From CAZCAC01 sp964496575 (GTDB taxonomy: Bacteria; Planctomycetota; UBA1135; GCA-002686595): DNA of 32,841 bases. Below the pieces are notes generated by a model that saw only the letters and a list, made by a program, of their open reading frames with translations, was not told where the DNA came from and ran no database searches. This document shows positions 7,857 through 16,763 of this stretch, one piece after another. A program made the position numbers and the translations under genes. Location: NCBI GenBank assembly GCA_964496575.1, contig CAZCAC010000096.1:1-32841 (forward strand). The letters are read 5' to 3'. Position 1 is the first letter of the stretch; every line of letters begins with the position of its first letter.

Positions 7857-9905
7857 ATGATCGCCTCGACGTTGCTGCTGCTGTCACCGCTCCTGTTCGC
7901 GCAGATCGGGTTCGAGGAGCTGCCGGCCGGGCCGCTGCTCGAGCTGGAGACTCCCGCCGGCACCTGGACGGCGGCCGCCGGTCACGCCGAGATCGATCCG
8001 AAGCACGCACGAGGCGGGACGCAGTGCTTGCACCTCTTCGGGGGGGAGCAGCGCTCGGTGGTGCTGGAGCTCGAACGCACCGACCTGCACACCGTGTCGT
8101 TCTGGGCGGAACGCTGGACGCGGCGGGCGCCTTTCGAATTCACCGTGGAAGCGAGTGCGCGCGGGCGCTGGCAGGAGGTCTACGACGGCAGCGAGGAGAT
8201 CGCGGTCGGCGGCTTCGACACGCTCGTGCGCTTCGACGTCGCGGACGGGACGAAGCGGCTGCGCTTCACCTGCACGTCACCGGAGGGGAGTGGGATCCTG
8301 ATCGACGACCTTCGTCTCGAGGAGGCGAAGCCGATGAAGCTGGTCTCGGTCACCTGCCGCCAGCCGGTGCTGCCGGTGCTGGTGGGGAACCGGCAGAACC
8401 CGGTGCTCTGCATCGATCTCGAGGTCGACGGAAACCAGGATCCGCTGGTCCTCACCGAGGTGGTGTTCGACCTCGAGGGGACGACTCCCGGCGTGAGCCC
8501 TCTCGCCAGCGTGGCGCTGTACCGCGGGAAAGGCGACGGAGCGCTCGACTACCGCGATCCGGACCACGTCTTCGCCGAAGAAGATCGCTTCGGCGCCTCG
8601 CTGGAGCTCTGGTCCGGCCGTCCGGGGGAGCGCCTGGCCCCCTTCGCGGAAGACCGGATCGTGCGAGGCCAGCTGGAGCTGGAGCCGGGGCTCAACCGCC
8701 TCTGGATCTCGGTCACCCCGAACAAATACGCGAACCTCGACTGGCAGGTCGACGCCGCGTGCCTGCGCGTGGCCTTCGCCGACGGGACGGAGGCCGTTCC
8801 CGAGGTCCAGCGCCCCGACGGCGCGCGACGACTCGGTGTCGCGCTGCGCACCCACGGTTCCGACATCGCCTACGCATACCGCATCCCCGGGCTCGCCACC
8901 ACGACCAAGGGCACCCTGATCGCCGTCTACGACGTGCGCTGGCGCGGCTGGGGTGATCTGCCCGGCGACATCGACGTCGGGATGTCGCGCAGCACCGACG
9001 GCGGCCGCCGCTGGGAGCCGATGAGCGTGGTGCTCGACATGGGCAGCGATCCGCAGTGGCAGTACGACGGCATCGGCGATCCGGCGGTGCTCGTCGATCG
9101 CGTGCGTGGAACGATCTGGGTGATCGCCACCTGGAGCCACGGAGACCGCTCCTGGCGCGGCTCGGGGCCGGGGCTGGAGCCCGAGGAAACGGGGCAGCTG
9201 ATTCTCACTCGCAGCGACGACGACGGAGAGAGCTGGTCGAAGCCGATCAACATCACGAAGCAGGTGAAGGATCCGGCGTGGTGCTTCCTGCTGCAGGGGC
9301 CGGGACGCGGGATCACGATGGGGGATGGGACCCTGGTCTTCCCCGCGCAGTTCCAGCTCTCCCCCGAGGAGCAGCGCATGCCGCACTCGTCGGTGATCTG
9401 GAGCGGCGACCACGGGAAGACCTGGAACATGGGCACGGGCGCGAAGCCGAACACCACCGAGTCCGCGGTGGTGGAGCTGCAGGACGGTGTCCTGATGCTG
9501 AACATGCGCGACAACCGTGGCGGCTCGCGCTCGGTCTACACCAGCGAAGACCTCGGCGCGAGCTGGAGCGAGCATTCGACCTCACGCGGCGCCCTCCCCG
9601 AGCCGGTGTGCATGGCGAGCCTGATCCACGTCGGCCGCGAGCTCTCCGGCGAGGCGGACGGCCGGCTGCTCTTCTCCAACCCGGCGGTCTCCCGCCCGCC
9701 GCGCCGCGAGATGACGATCAAGTACTCGCCGGACTTCGGCACCACCTGGCCGGAGGCGAACCAGCTCCTGCTCGACGAGGGCAACTCCGCGGGCTACTCC
9801 TGCCTGACGATGATCGACGAGGAGACGATCGGGATCCTCTACGAGGGGAGCCGCGCCCACCTCACCTTCCAGCGGATCCCGCTGTCCGAGCTGACCGGCG
9901 AGTGA
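7857..9905 (+). CDS. Secreted exo-alpha-sialidase (GH33)
   Basis: The 682-residue protein has a short signal peptide (cut before Gln16). Residues about 20-155 form a beta-sandwich, and residues about 165-320 resemble the BNR-associated N-terminal domain. The catalytic six-bladed propeller starts with YRIP (Arg342), the first arginine of the carboxylate-binding triad. Five Asp boxes are seen at residues 379-386, 453-460, 516-523, 563-570 and 624-631. Further candidates for the active site are Arg551 (NMRDNRG), Arg617, Tyr647 in SAGYSCLT as nucleophile, and the Glu of LYEG. GH33 enzymes release terminal sialic acid from glycans. The next gene is a secreted esterase 75 bases on. AGE and symporter genes that could use released sugar lie 13 kb away. 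Confidence 0.9.
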   Translation: MIASTLLLLSPLLFAQIGFEELPAGPLLELETPAGTWTAAAGHAEIDPKHARGGTQCLHLFGGEQRSVVLELERTDLHTVSFWAERWTRRAPFEFTVEASARGRWQEVYDGSEEIAVGGFDTLVRFDVADGTKRLRFTCTSPEGSGILIDDLRLEEAKPMKLVSVTCRQPVLPVLVGNRQNPVLCIDLEVDGNQDPLVLTEVVFDLEGTTPGVSPLASVALYRGKGDGALDYRDPDHVFAEEDRFGASLELWSGRPGERLAPFAEDRIVRGQLELEPGLNRLWISVTPNKYANLDWQVDAACLRVAFADGTEAVPEVQRPDGARRLGVALRTHGSDIAYAYRIPGLATTTKGTLIAVYDVRWRGWGDLPGDIDVGMSRSTDGGRRWEPMSVVLDMGSDPQWQYDGIGDPAVLVDRVRGTIWVIATWSHGDRSWRGSGPGLEPEETGQLILTRSDDDGESWSKPINITKQVKDPAWCFLLQGPGRGITMGDGTLVFPAQFQLSPEEQRMPHSSVIWSGDHGKTWNMGTGAKPNTTESAVVELQDGVLMLNMRDNRGGSRSVYTSEDLGASWSEHSTSRGALPEPVCMASLIHVGRELSGEADGRLLFSNPAVSRPPRREMTIKYSPDFGTTWPEANQLLLDEGNSAGYSCLTMIDEETIGILYEGSRAHLTFQRIPLSELTGE

Positions 9906-9968
9906 GGTGGAGTCGGGGCGAGGGACCAGCTCGACGCGCGGGGACAACCAATCGGATTCGAGAATCGG

Positions 9969-9974
9969 TATCCT
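9969..9974 (+). promoter_or_regulatory. -10-like TATCCT immediately upstream of the esterase start
   Basis: TATCCT ends six bases before the ATG at 9981, the spacing expected when transcription starts on the A of the start codon. The bases between are purine-rich (GGGGGA) but too close to act as a Shine-Dalgarno site. No good -35 box was found. Confidence 0.35.
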
Positions 9975-9980
9975 GGGGGA

Positions 9981-10889
9981 ATGAGCCCCTCATTCGCCTC
10001 GATCCGTAGCCGCCTCCTCCACCCGGCTCGCGTGGCCGGCGTCCTCCTGCTCTCTTCGGTGTTGCTCTGGCAGGCCCCGTCTCCCGCGCAGCAAACCGCC
10101 TCCGACGCCGCCACCGCCACCCAGGCGCCCGCGCCCACGGTCCTAGAGATCGCCGTGCCTTCGGCGATGCGCGATGCGCCGCTGCCGGCGACGGTCGTTC
10201 TGCCCAGCGCCTACGCCGCCCAGCCGGACCGCGCCTTCCCGGTGCTGTACCTCCTGCACGGAGCGGGCGGCAACCACCGCGCCTGGGCCGAGGCGACCGG
10301 CATCGAGGAGCTCGCCGAGGAGCACGAGGTCCTGGTGGTCTGCCCCGACGGCGGGAGCACCAGCTGGTACTTCGACAGCCCGATCGATCCGACCTACCAG
10401 TACGAGACGTTCGTGAGCCGGGAGCTGGTCGCTCACGTCGACGCGACCTACCGTACCCGCCGCACACCTCGCAGCCGCGCGATCGCCGGCCTGAGCATGG
10501 GCGGTCACGGCGCGCTCTTCCTGGGCATCCGCCACAGCGACGTCTTCGGTACGGCGGTCGCGATGAGCGGCGGCGTCGACATCCGCCCGTTCCCCGACAG
10601 CTGGGAGATCAAGAAGCGCATCGGCACGATCGAGGAGGCGCCGGAGCGCTGGGAGGAGCTGACCGTGATCAACCAGGCGCGCAGCCTGAAGCCAGGGCAG
10701 CTGGCGATCTCGATCGACTGCGGCGTCGGCGACTTCTTCGTGGGCGTCAACCGCGCCCTGCACGAGCAGCTGCTGGAGGCGAAGATCAAGCACGACTACA
10801 CCGAGCGCCCCGGCAGCCACAGCTGGGCCTACTGGGCCCGCTGCATCCGCTACCAGATGATCTTCATCAGCGAGCAGTTCGTGCGGTAG
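9981..10889 (+). CDS. Secreted alpha/beta-hydrolase esterase (esterase D / Esterase-family fold)
   Basis: The 302-residue protein has an N-terminal signal or anchor segment (residues about 17-36, ending in SPAQQ) and a short Ala/Thr/Pro linker. The rest fits the PF00756 esterase family: FPVLYLLHGAGGNHRAW for the oxyanion region, GLSMGG with nucleophile Ser172, DCGVGDFF with Asp251 (or Asp246) as acid, and GSHSWAYW with His280. The family includes feruloyl and acetyl xylan esterases, S-formylglutathione hydrolase and antigen 85 acyltransferases. Export and the neighbouring sialidase suggest removal of acyl groups from extracellular glycans, but the substrate cannot be read from sequence. Start ATG 9981 is favoured because it yields the signal segment. 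Confidence 0.85.
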   Translation: MSPSFASIRSRLLHPARVAGVLLLSSVLLWQAPSPAQQTASDAATATQAPAPTVLEIAVPSAMRDAPLPATVVLPSAYAAQPDRAFPVLYLLHGAGGNHRAWAEATGIEELAEEHEVLVVCPDGGSTSWYFDSPIDPTYQYETFVSRELVAHVDATYRTRRTPRSRAIAGLSMGGHGALFLGIRHSDVFGTAVAMSGGVDIRPFPDSWEIKKRIGTIEEAPERWEELTVINQARSLKPGQLAISIDCGVGDFFVGVNRALHEQLLEAKIKHDYTERPGSHSWAYWARCIRYQMIFISEQFVR

Positions 10890-11087
10890 TCGCCCGGTGA
10901 GCCGTCGCCCTGTGTCGGGACGCCGGCGAGCGGAGTCGTGGCCGGTGCGAGGGGGAAGCCGTGCGATTCGCCGGGGCGGACCGGAGCGCGAGCCACCACC
11001 ACAGCAGCTTCCAATCGATAAGTCAGGGTGATCGAACTATCTTGCTCAATAAGCGATATAGTCCGGTCAATTGCCGTATCCGGGCCC

Positions 11088-11408
11088 ATGGAACGACCCG
11101 TCATCTCCCTGGCCCGGATCTCCCTCCTGATGGCGCTCTACCCATTTCTGATGGGCGGCCTGCTCTACTGCACCAGCTCCGTCCCGGTCAACCTCCCGAG
11201 TCCAGTCGTCACCGCGACGCTCCTGTCTATTCCGGCCGCAGCGCTCGGATCGATCGGCCTGGCGATCTGCTCCCTGGTGCGGAACTGGGGAGCCCAGACC
11301 GAAGCGGTTCTGGGGCTGGTCCTGGGCCTGTGCGGGCTGGCCGGCATTGTCCTGCTCGCCGGCGGCCTCTTCGTGCTGGGGTGGTTGTTCAGCCAGATTC
11401 AGTGGTGA
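11088..11408 (+). CDS. Small hypothetical membrane protein
   Basis: This 106-residue ORF starts at ATG 11088 and ends with TGA at 11406-11408. An in-frame ATG at 11028 would add 20 residues without clear sense. Three hydrophobic segments are visible (residues about 8-28, 37-61 and 73-100), with the loop VRNWGAQTEA between the second and third and GLVLGLCGLAGIVLLAGG in the last. No family is recognised. It sits in a local A+T-rich pocket (11030-11070, with TATAGT at 11057-11062), unlike the surrounding high-GC sequence. The neighbours are unrelated: the esterase is 198 bases upstream and the next gene is convergent. Confidence 0.55.
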   Translation: MERPVISLARISLLMALYPFLMGGLLYCTSSVPVNLPSPVVTATLLSIPAAALGSIGLAICSLVRNWGAQTEAVLGLVLGLCGLAGIVLLAGGLFVLGWLFSQIQW

Positions 11409-11436
11409 CCGCTCCGTGTCGTTCGGGAAGCGCGAC

Positions 11437-11463
11437 GCCGACCACGGGGCACCCGCGGTCGGC
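11437..11463. terminator. Hairpin between convergent genes, probably bidirectional
   Basis: GCCGACC at 11437-11443 pairs with GGTCGGC at 11457-11463, and after one mismatch the inner CGGG pairs with CCCG around a GCA loop. It lies 28 bases after the small membrane protein and 77 bases after the stop of the minus-strand FG-GAP gene. There is no T run on either side. Confidence 0.45.
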
Positions 11464-11539
11464 TCGCAACGAACCAGGCGTGTTCCCGTCGGTCGTGACG
11501 TGGAACGCGTTGTCGCAGGTGTAGCCGTTGACGAAGACG

Positions 11540-13108
11540 TTAGTGACAGAAGGGGACGTGCAGGCCATCGGAGAGGTTGAAGGTGCTTCCCCCCGCTGCA
11601 GGGTCACGGAACCAGGCCTGGAAGTTCCACGTCGAGCCCGGTTCGATCGCGCTGGCCGGTGACGCGCCGAAGTCCAGCGCGTGGCGCAGGACTCCGCCGG
11701 ACGCGAATTCGACCGGCAGGCGGTGGACCTGACCGCCGACACACCGCAGGCCGTTTCCGAAGGGCAACTGCACCTGATTCGGACCGAAGAAGAAGAGACC
11801 CGGCTGGTCGGGCACACCCTCGGCAATCAGCACGAGGTCAGCGATCGACGGGCTCGTCGACCCCTCCCAGTCGATGCGGGCCGATGCACCGGTGGAGTTG
11901 GGCAGGGAGTCGCAGTAGCTGTCGATCCCGGTCAACCCGAGGTCGAAGGTGTAGATCGCTCCCGTATGCGAGGCGGCGCCATCGGCCCAGGGCGCCCCCA
12001 CCAGGAGCTCGCCTCCTCCGACGGCCAGTGACGAACCGAAGATCCACCCGATGTGCGTGATGTCGGGCGCATGAAACCCGGTGAGGCGTCGCCACTCCGA
12101 GGTCGACTCGCGTCGAAACGCGTGCACGCGCCCGGCGAAGATGCCGACGGTGTCTTCCAGTCGCGAGCCGACGAAGCCGAGGTCGCCGTGGAGAGCCAGA
12201 GAGATGCCGGATGAGGTCGGCGCGGGGTCGAGCACGAGCTCGGCGGTCTCGCTCCAGACTCCGCCCGATCGCTCGAAGACCCAGGCCCGCGGAGAGACGA
12301 CGGTGCAGGTCAGGAGGCGATCGCCCTCCAGCTCGATCTCGGCACCGAACAGGTCTCCCGTCTGCGCCTGTGCGGCCTGGAGCTTGGCCACCTCCGACCA
12401 GCTGCCGGAGCTGTACTCGAAGATGTACACGGCCCCCGCACCGGCGGTGGCACCGTCCGCCATGAGAGCACCCACGGCCAGGCGGTTCCCGTCCAGAGCC
12501 ATGCCGGCGCCGAAGTTCCAGTCGGCCTGACTGTCGAGAGGAACCAGCTTGTCGACTTCCGTCCACGTGCCGCCCTGGCGCTGGAAGACGTAGACCGCAC
12601 CCGAATCGCCGGCATGACGCTGGGCGGAGATCACCGCCATATCGCCCTGCATGACGATGTTGGCCCCGAAGTTGTCGACGACGTTGCCATCGCTCGCCTG
12701 GAGCTTGCCCGTCTCGGTCCAGGTGCCGCCGATCTCCTCGAAGACGTACACCGATCCCAGGAAACCGTCATCCCCCGGTGCTCCGATCAGCGCGGTCGTT
12801 CCTTCGATGGCCAACCCACGACCGAAGCGATCGAGGTCCTCTCCGTCGCTGGCGATGAGCAGAGCTTGTTCGGTCCATCTTCCCGCTGCTCGTTCGAAGA
12901 CCCAGGCGGCACCGCGTTGTTCGCCACCCACCTCGGCCTGTTTCGATCCGACGAGCAGGCGATCGGAGTGGAGCGCGACCGAATCGCCGAAGTAGTCGAG
13001 CGCTGGAGAGGATGATGGGTAGAGCTTCTGATGATCACACTGCGCCAGAGCCGGAGCGGTGAGGAGAACGAGCGCGAGCGACGAGTGCAGGGTGAAGTGG
13101 TCAGCCAT
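11540..13108 (-). CDS. Secreted seven-repeat FG-GAP protein with variant C-terminal module
   Basis: The 522-residue protein starts at ATG 13108; an in-frame ATG at 13177 is less likely because the 13108 start gives a clean signal peptide (residues 1-22, ending APALA). Seven repeats with FG-[x]-x-[LIV]-A/E signatures are visible: DYFGDSVAL, DRFGRGLAI, DNFGANIVM, WNFGAGMAL, DLFGAEIEL, a degenerate SGISLAL, and WIFGSSLAV. Each is followed by a G-D/E/N-x-[AL] turn and then a strand such as LLVGS or ALIGAPGDDG. Seven blades would close a beta-propeller. The last 125 residues are a divergent form of the module seen elsewhere here (SYCDS, PFGNGLRCVGG, WFRDP, FNLSDGL). No catalytic site is evident; adhesion or binding is the family expectation. 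Confidence 0.85.
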   Translation of the reverse strand: MADHFTLHSSLALVLLTAPALAQCDHQKLYPSSSPALDYFGDSVALHSDRLLVGSKQAEVGGEQRGAAWVFERAAGRWTEQALLIASDGEDLDRFGRGLAIEGTTALIGAPGDDGFLGSVYVFEEIGGTWTETGKLQASDGNVVDNFGANIVMQGDMAVISAQRHAGDSGAVYVFQRQGGTWTEVDKLVPLDSQADWNFGAGMALDGNRLAVGALMADGATAGAGAVYIFEYSSGSWSEVAKLQAAQAQTGDLFGAEIELEGDRLLTCTVVSPRAWVFERSGGVWSETAELVLDPAPTSSGISLALHGDLGFVGSRLEDTVGIFAGRVHAFRRESTSEWRRLTGFHAPDITHIGWIFGSSLAVGGGELLVGAPWADGAASHTGAIYTFDLGLTGIDSYCDSLPNSTGASARIDWEGSTSPSIADLVLIAEGVPDQPGLFFFGPNQVQLPFGNGLRCVGGQVHRLPVEFASGGVLRHALDFGASPASAIEPGSTWNFQAWFRDPAAGGSTFNLSDGLHVPFCH

Positions 13109-13347
13109 GGCAGCGTTCGGGTCGGAGGGGAGGAGTCGGCGAACAATGCCGGCGATACTCCGGACCTCGTTGATCATTCGAGCATAGGCGATTCCGCGGT
13201 TTTCCGCACCGGCGGGCAGTCCGTCCAGGTGAGCCGCTAGCGCTCATGGCCGGCGGTGCCCGACCACGGGCAGCGACAGGACGAACGAATCCGGGCCCGG
13301 TGGGGGGGTCGCCAACCACCCCCGAGTGCCGTACCCTGAAGCTCTCG

Positions 13348-13356
13348 AAAGGAGAG
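13348..13356 (+). promoter_or_regulatory. Strong Shine-Dalgarno AAAGGAGAG
   Basis: AAAGGAGAG ends two bases before the ATG at 13359, with the GGAG core four bases from it. It decides the start at 13359 over the in-frame GTG at 13326. A TACCCT at 13332-13337 could be the -10 box of a short leader. Confidence 0.5.
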
Positions 13357-13358
13357 TC

Positions 13359-16300
13359 ATGAGAAGATCCCGGAAGCAGGCGGCCACGGCGCTGGCGACG
13401 ATTCTCACCGGTAGTCTCGCCCTGGCGGCGGAGCGAGGCGGAGACGACGAGAGCTGGTTCGAAGCGCTCCTCGAGGAGAAGGCGGCGGCCGCCCGGGTCG
13501 AAGAGGCTGCGCTCGATCCGGTCCCCCTGCCGGACTTCGGCCAGGAAGACTTCACCGTGACCCTCTGGATGAGGACCGAGGACGACGGCACCCTCTTCGC
13601 CAAGGCCGCGCCGGAGGGGCGGTGGGAGCGGGATGGAAAGGCGCTCTTCATTCGCGGGGGCCGGCTCGCCTTCGACGTGGGCTGGATCGGCGCCGTCGCG
13701 GGAGAGCGAGTCGTGACCGACGGCGAGTGGCATCACGTCGCCTTCCTCGGCAGCCGGCCCCAGCGCATCTACGTCGACGGGGCGCTCGACGCGACGGGAG
13801 AGCTGAAGCGCGCGGCGGATGTCCCGGGACACGCCTTCAAGCTCGGCCTCGCCTCGAGCAACTTCCCCTCCGCGGAGAACCGGTTCCGCGGAGAGCTGGA
13901 CGAGCTGCGGGTCTACGGGCGCGAGTTGTCCCCCGGCGAGATCGAGGAGCTGGCCGGAGGCCGCCCGCCGCGGAGTGATCGCGGACTGCTCGGCTACTGG
14001 CCCTTCGACGACGGAGTGGATGATGCGTCGGGCAACCGGAACCACGCCCTGCCGACCGGGCCGGTGCGGTTCGTGCCGGGACCGTCGGGTCGGGCTCTCT
14101 CTCTGAAGGGTAAGACGCACCTGACCGTCGCGTGCGCGGCGGGGGACGCGCTGGATGCGCGCCTCTGGGCCGGCCTCGCCGCGCGGTTCGCCGACGAGAG
14201 CTCGACCCGCGAGATGACCTGGGAGCGAGAGGACGGCATCTGGGGGGCCGACTGGAAGACGGTGAGCTTCGCCGAGATCGCTGCCCGCTACGCCGGAGCG
14301 ACGCGGGAACCCGCGGCCGTGACCGAGGAGATCCGGTCCCTGGCGGCCAGCGTGACCACGGCTGCGGAGCTGAAGCGAGTACGCGCGCTCTACCTGACCT
14401 CCCGGCGGCACGGCGAGCTGATGAGCGAGGTCGCCGGGTTCCGGCTGAACGAGTTGCGCGCCGGTATCGGTGCGCTCTACCAGGGCGAAGCACCGGGCCG
14501 CGAGCTTCTCGCGAGGCTCGATGCGCTCGTGCGCGAGGTGTCGGGCTGGGCGAGCGGACCTCCCGCGAGCGAGGATCTCGAGCGCTGGCGGGAGCAGGTG
14601 GCGGCGCTGCGTCGCGACGCGCTGCTGAAGCACAATCCCCTGCTCGATTTCGACGAGCTCCTTTTCGTTCGGCGCTACACCTACAACGCCAACCACTACT
14701 ACACGGAGTTCATCAACAGCAAGTGGATGCCGGGGGGGAACATCTGCATCCTGAATCTCGCGAACGGTTCCGTGCGGGAGCTCGTCCCGGAGCTCGAGGG
14801 CGGCGTGTTCGGGCGCTTCGACCTCTCCTTCGACGCGAAGCGAGTCGTATTCGGCTGGAAGAAGGCGGCCCAGGAAGGCTACCGGATCTACGAGGTGAAC
14901 ATCGACGGCACGGGCCTGCGCCAGCTCACCTTTCCGCAGGGGGACGAAGAGGATCTGGTCCGCCTGTTCCGCGTCCGCGAACACTACCACCACGGCACGG
15001 ACGACATGCACCCGTGCTACCTGCCCGATGGCGGCATCGCGTTCATCTCCACTCGCTGCCAGTACGGGATCCTCTGCGACAGCCCGGACGACTTCACCAC
15101 GACGGTGCTCTACCGCATGGATGCGGACGGTCGGAACCTGCGCAAGCTTACCAACAGCTCGGTCAGCGAAGCAGCTCCAGTCGTGCTGCCGGACGGCCGG
15201 ATCCTCTACACGCGCTGGGAGTATCTGGACAAGGGAGCGGTCAGCGTGAAGTGCCTGTGGGCGATGCGTCCCGACGGGAGCGCGTCCTCGGAGATCTACG
15301 CCGCCGACATCTCGCTGCCGCCGACCTTCATCTACGCGCGCTCGATTCCCGGCGCGGACAACAAGTACGTCACCCTCGGAACGCCCCACTATCCGCAGAA
15401 CGGACTGGGCACGGTGATCCGGCTGGACATGACCAAGCCGATCCGCACGCGCAAGCCGATGACGTACATGACCCCGTACGTCGACATCCGGGCGGAGGGC
15501 GGCTTTCACCAGCGGCGGGAGGACGGCGGGTGGGAGCGTACCGACGAGGCACCGCTGTTCCGGGATCCGTACCCGCTGTCGGAGGAGTACTTCCTGGTCG
15601 CGCACAAGCCGGCGGGGTCGCACTGGACGGATCCGGGAGGCTACAGCCTGCACCTCCTGGACGAGAACGGCGCCGTCCAGGAGCTCCACGCCGATCCGGA
15701 GATGTCCTGCTGGCAGCCCTATCCCCTGAAACCAAAGAAGCGCCCGGCGATCCTCGAGTCCTCGTTCGACCGGGGGCTGGCCGCGGAGGGCCTCGCCGCC
15801 TGCGTGGTGACCGACGTCTACCACGGCCTCGAGGAGGTCGAGCGCGGATCGATCAAGTACATCCGGGTGATCGAGCAGGTGCCGCGACCCTGGGCCGCGA
15901 GGCGCCGCTGGGACGGTGACTGCGTCGATCAGCAGCACGCGACCGTCACCTTGAACACCCACCTGGGGCTCAAGGTCCAGCACGGGATCGTTCCGGTCGA
16001 GGAGGACGGCTCGGCGCACTTCGTGGTGCCGGCGGAGAGGAACATCTCGCTGCAGATCCTGGATGAGGACTACCTGGCGGTGCAGACGGAGCGCACCTAC
16101 GTGAACTACATGCCGGGTGAGGTACGCAGCTGCGTCGGATGTCACGAGACGCCCGACGACGCCTCCGACGCACGCTCGGCCAGCGTCGTCACGGCGCTGC
16201 GCCGCCCGCCCTCCGTGCCGGGTCCGCAGCCGGGCGAGGAGTCCGGCCGTCGGCCGCTCTACTATCCGGAAGACGTGCAGCCGGTGCTCGACCGGCACTG

Positions 16301-16763
16301 CGTCGAGTGCCACGGCGGCGATGAGCCGAAGGCCGGCCTGCGCCTGACCGGCGAGTGGACGGCGATGTTCAGCACCTCCTACGAGAGCCTGCTCGGGCGC
16401 GGAGTGTTCCCGGTGATCGGCGAGAACCACCCGAAGACCGGCAACGTGCACTACCTTCCGGCGCGGTCGCTGGGCTCGCACAACAGCATCCTGGCGGCGA
16501 TGCTGACGCCCGGTCGCGTCGTCCTGGCCGATCCCGAAGACGCGGCGCGCGTCGCGGAGCTGTCCGAGATACACGCGAAGCTGCGGCTCACCCCGGCGGA
16601 GCGGCTCCGGATCACGAACTGGATCGACACGAACGCCCAGTTCTACGGTTCCTACTGGGGGCGGAAGAACCTCCGCTACCGAGACCACCCGAACTTCCGT
16701 CCGATTCCGACGTTCGAGTCGGCGACTCGCATGACGTCGCCGATCCCGGAGGATGAGCGGTAG
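13359..16763 (+). CDS. HzsA-related secreted protein with LamG, propeller and two c-type heme motifs
   Basis: The 1134-residue protein has a signal peptide (residues 1-24). Residues about 65-200 are a LamG domain (FTVTLWMRTEDDGTLFAKA, WHHVAFLG, IYVDGALD, GELDELRVYGRELS); the start of a second one (GLLGYWPFDDGVDDASGNRN) follows. From about residue 430 (DELLFVRRYTYNANHYYTEF) it resembles HzsA-related proteins, with TolB/PD40-like propeller strands (RIYEVNIDGTGLRQLT, then HPCYLPDGGIAFISTRCQYG). The C-terminal part holds two heme c attachment sites, CVGCH at 925-929 and CVECH at 981-985. A periplasmic redox role is inferred. It is not hydrazine synthase itself, because no beta or gamma subunit genes are nearby. 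The GT39-like gene starts directly after its stop. Confidence 0.8.
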   Translation: MRRSRKQAATALATILTGSLALAAERGGDDESWFEALLEEKAAAARVEEAALDPVPLPDFGQEDFTVTLWMRTEDDGTLFAKAAPEGRWERDGKALFIRGGRLAFDVGWIGAVAGERVVTDGEWHHVAFLGSRPQRIYVDGALDATGELKRAADVPGHAFKLGLASSNFPSAENRFRGELDELRVYGRELSPGEIEELAGGRPPRSDRGLLGYWPFDDGVDDASGNRNHALPTGPVRFVPGPSGRALSLKGKTHLTVACAAGDALDARLWAGLAARFADESSTREMTWEREDGIWGADWKTVSFAEIAARYAGATREPAAVTEEIRSLAASVTTAAELKRVRALYLTSRRHGELMSEVAGFRLNELRAGIGALYQGEAPGRELLARLDALVREVSGWASGPPASEDLERWREQVAALRRDALLKHNPLLDFDELLFVRRYTYNANHYYTEFINSKWMPGGNICILNLANGSVRELVPELEGGVFGRFDLSFDAKRVVFGWKKAAQEGYRIYEVNIDGTGLRQLTFPQGDEEDLVRLFRVREHYHHGTDDMHPCYLPDGGIAFISTRCQYGILCDSPDDFTTTVLYRMDADGRNLRKLTNSSVSEAAPVVLPDGRILYTRWEYLDKGAVSVKCLWAMRPDGSASSEIYAADISLPPTFIYARSIPGADNKYVTLGTPHYPQNGLGTVIRLDMTKPIRTRKPMTYMTPYVDIRAEGGFHQRREDGGWERTDEAPLFRDPYPLSEEYFLVAHKPAGSHWTDPGGYSLHLLDENGAVQELHADPEMSCWQPYPLKPKKRPAILESSFDRGLAAEGLAACVVTDVYHGLEEVERGSIKYIRVIEQVPRPWAARRRWDGDCVDQQHATVTLNTHLGLKVQHGIVPVEEDGSAHFVVPAERNISLQILDEDYLAVQTERTYVNYMPGEVRSCVGCHETPDDASDARSASVVTALRRPPSVPGPQPGEESGRRPLYYPEDVQPVLDRHCVECHGGDEPKAGLRLTGEWTAMFSTSYESLLGRGVFPVIGENHPKTGNVHYLPARSLGSHNSILAAMLTPGRVVLADPEDAARVAELSEIHAKLRLTPAERLRITNWIDTNAQFYGSYWGRKNLRYRDHPNFRPIPTFESATRMTSPIPEDER

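Noticed and set aside
11389..11539. Possible remnant of a coding frame after the FG-GAP stop on the minus strand (TNVFVNGYTCDNAFHVTTDG)
   Set aside because: The frame differs from the gene, has no start of its own, and is too short to recognise as a decayed gene.
13359..16763. Naming the product hydrazine synthase
   Set aside because: Only one HzsA-like polypeptide is present, with an added LamG domain and no other anammox genes; relatedness does not show activity.
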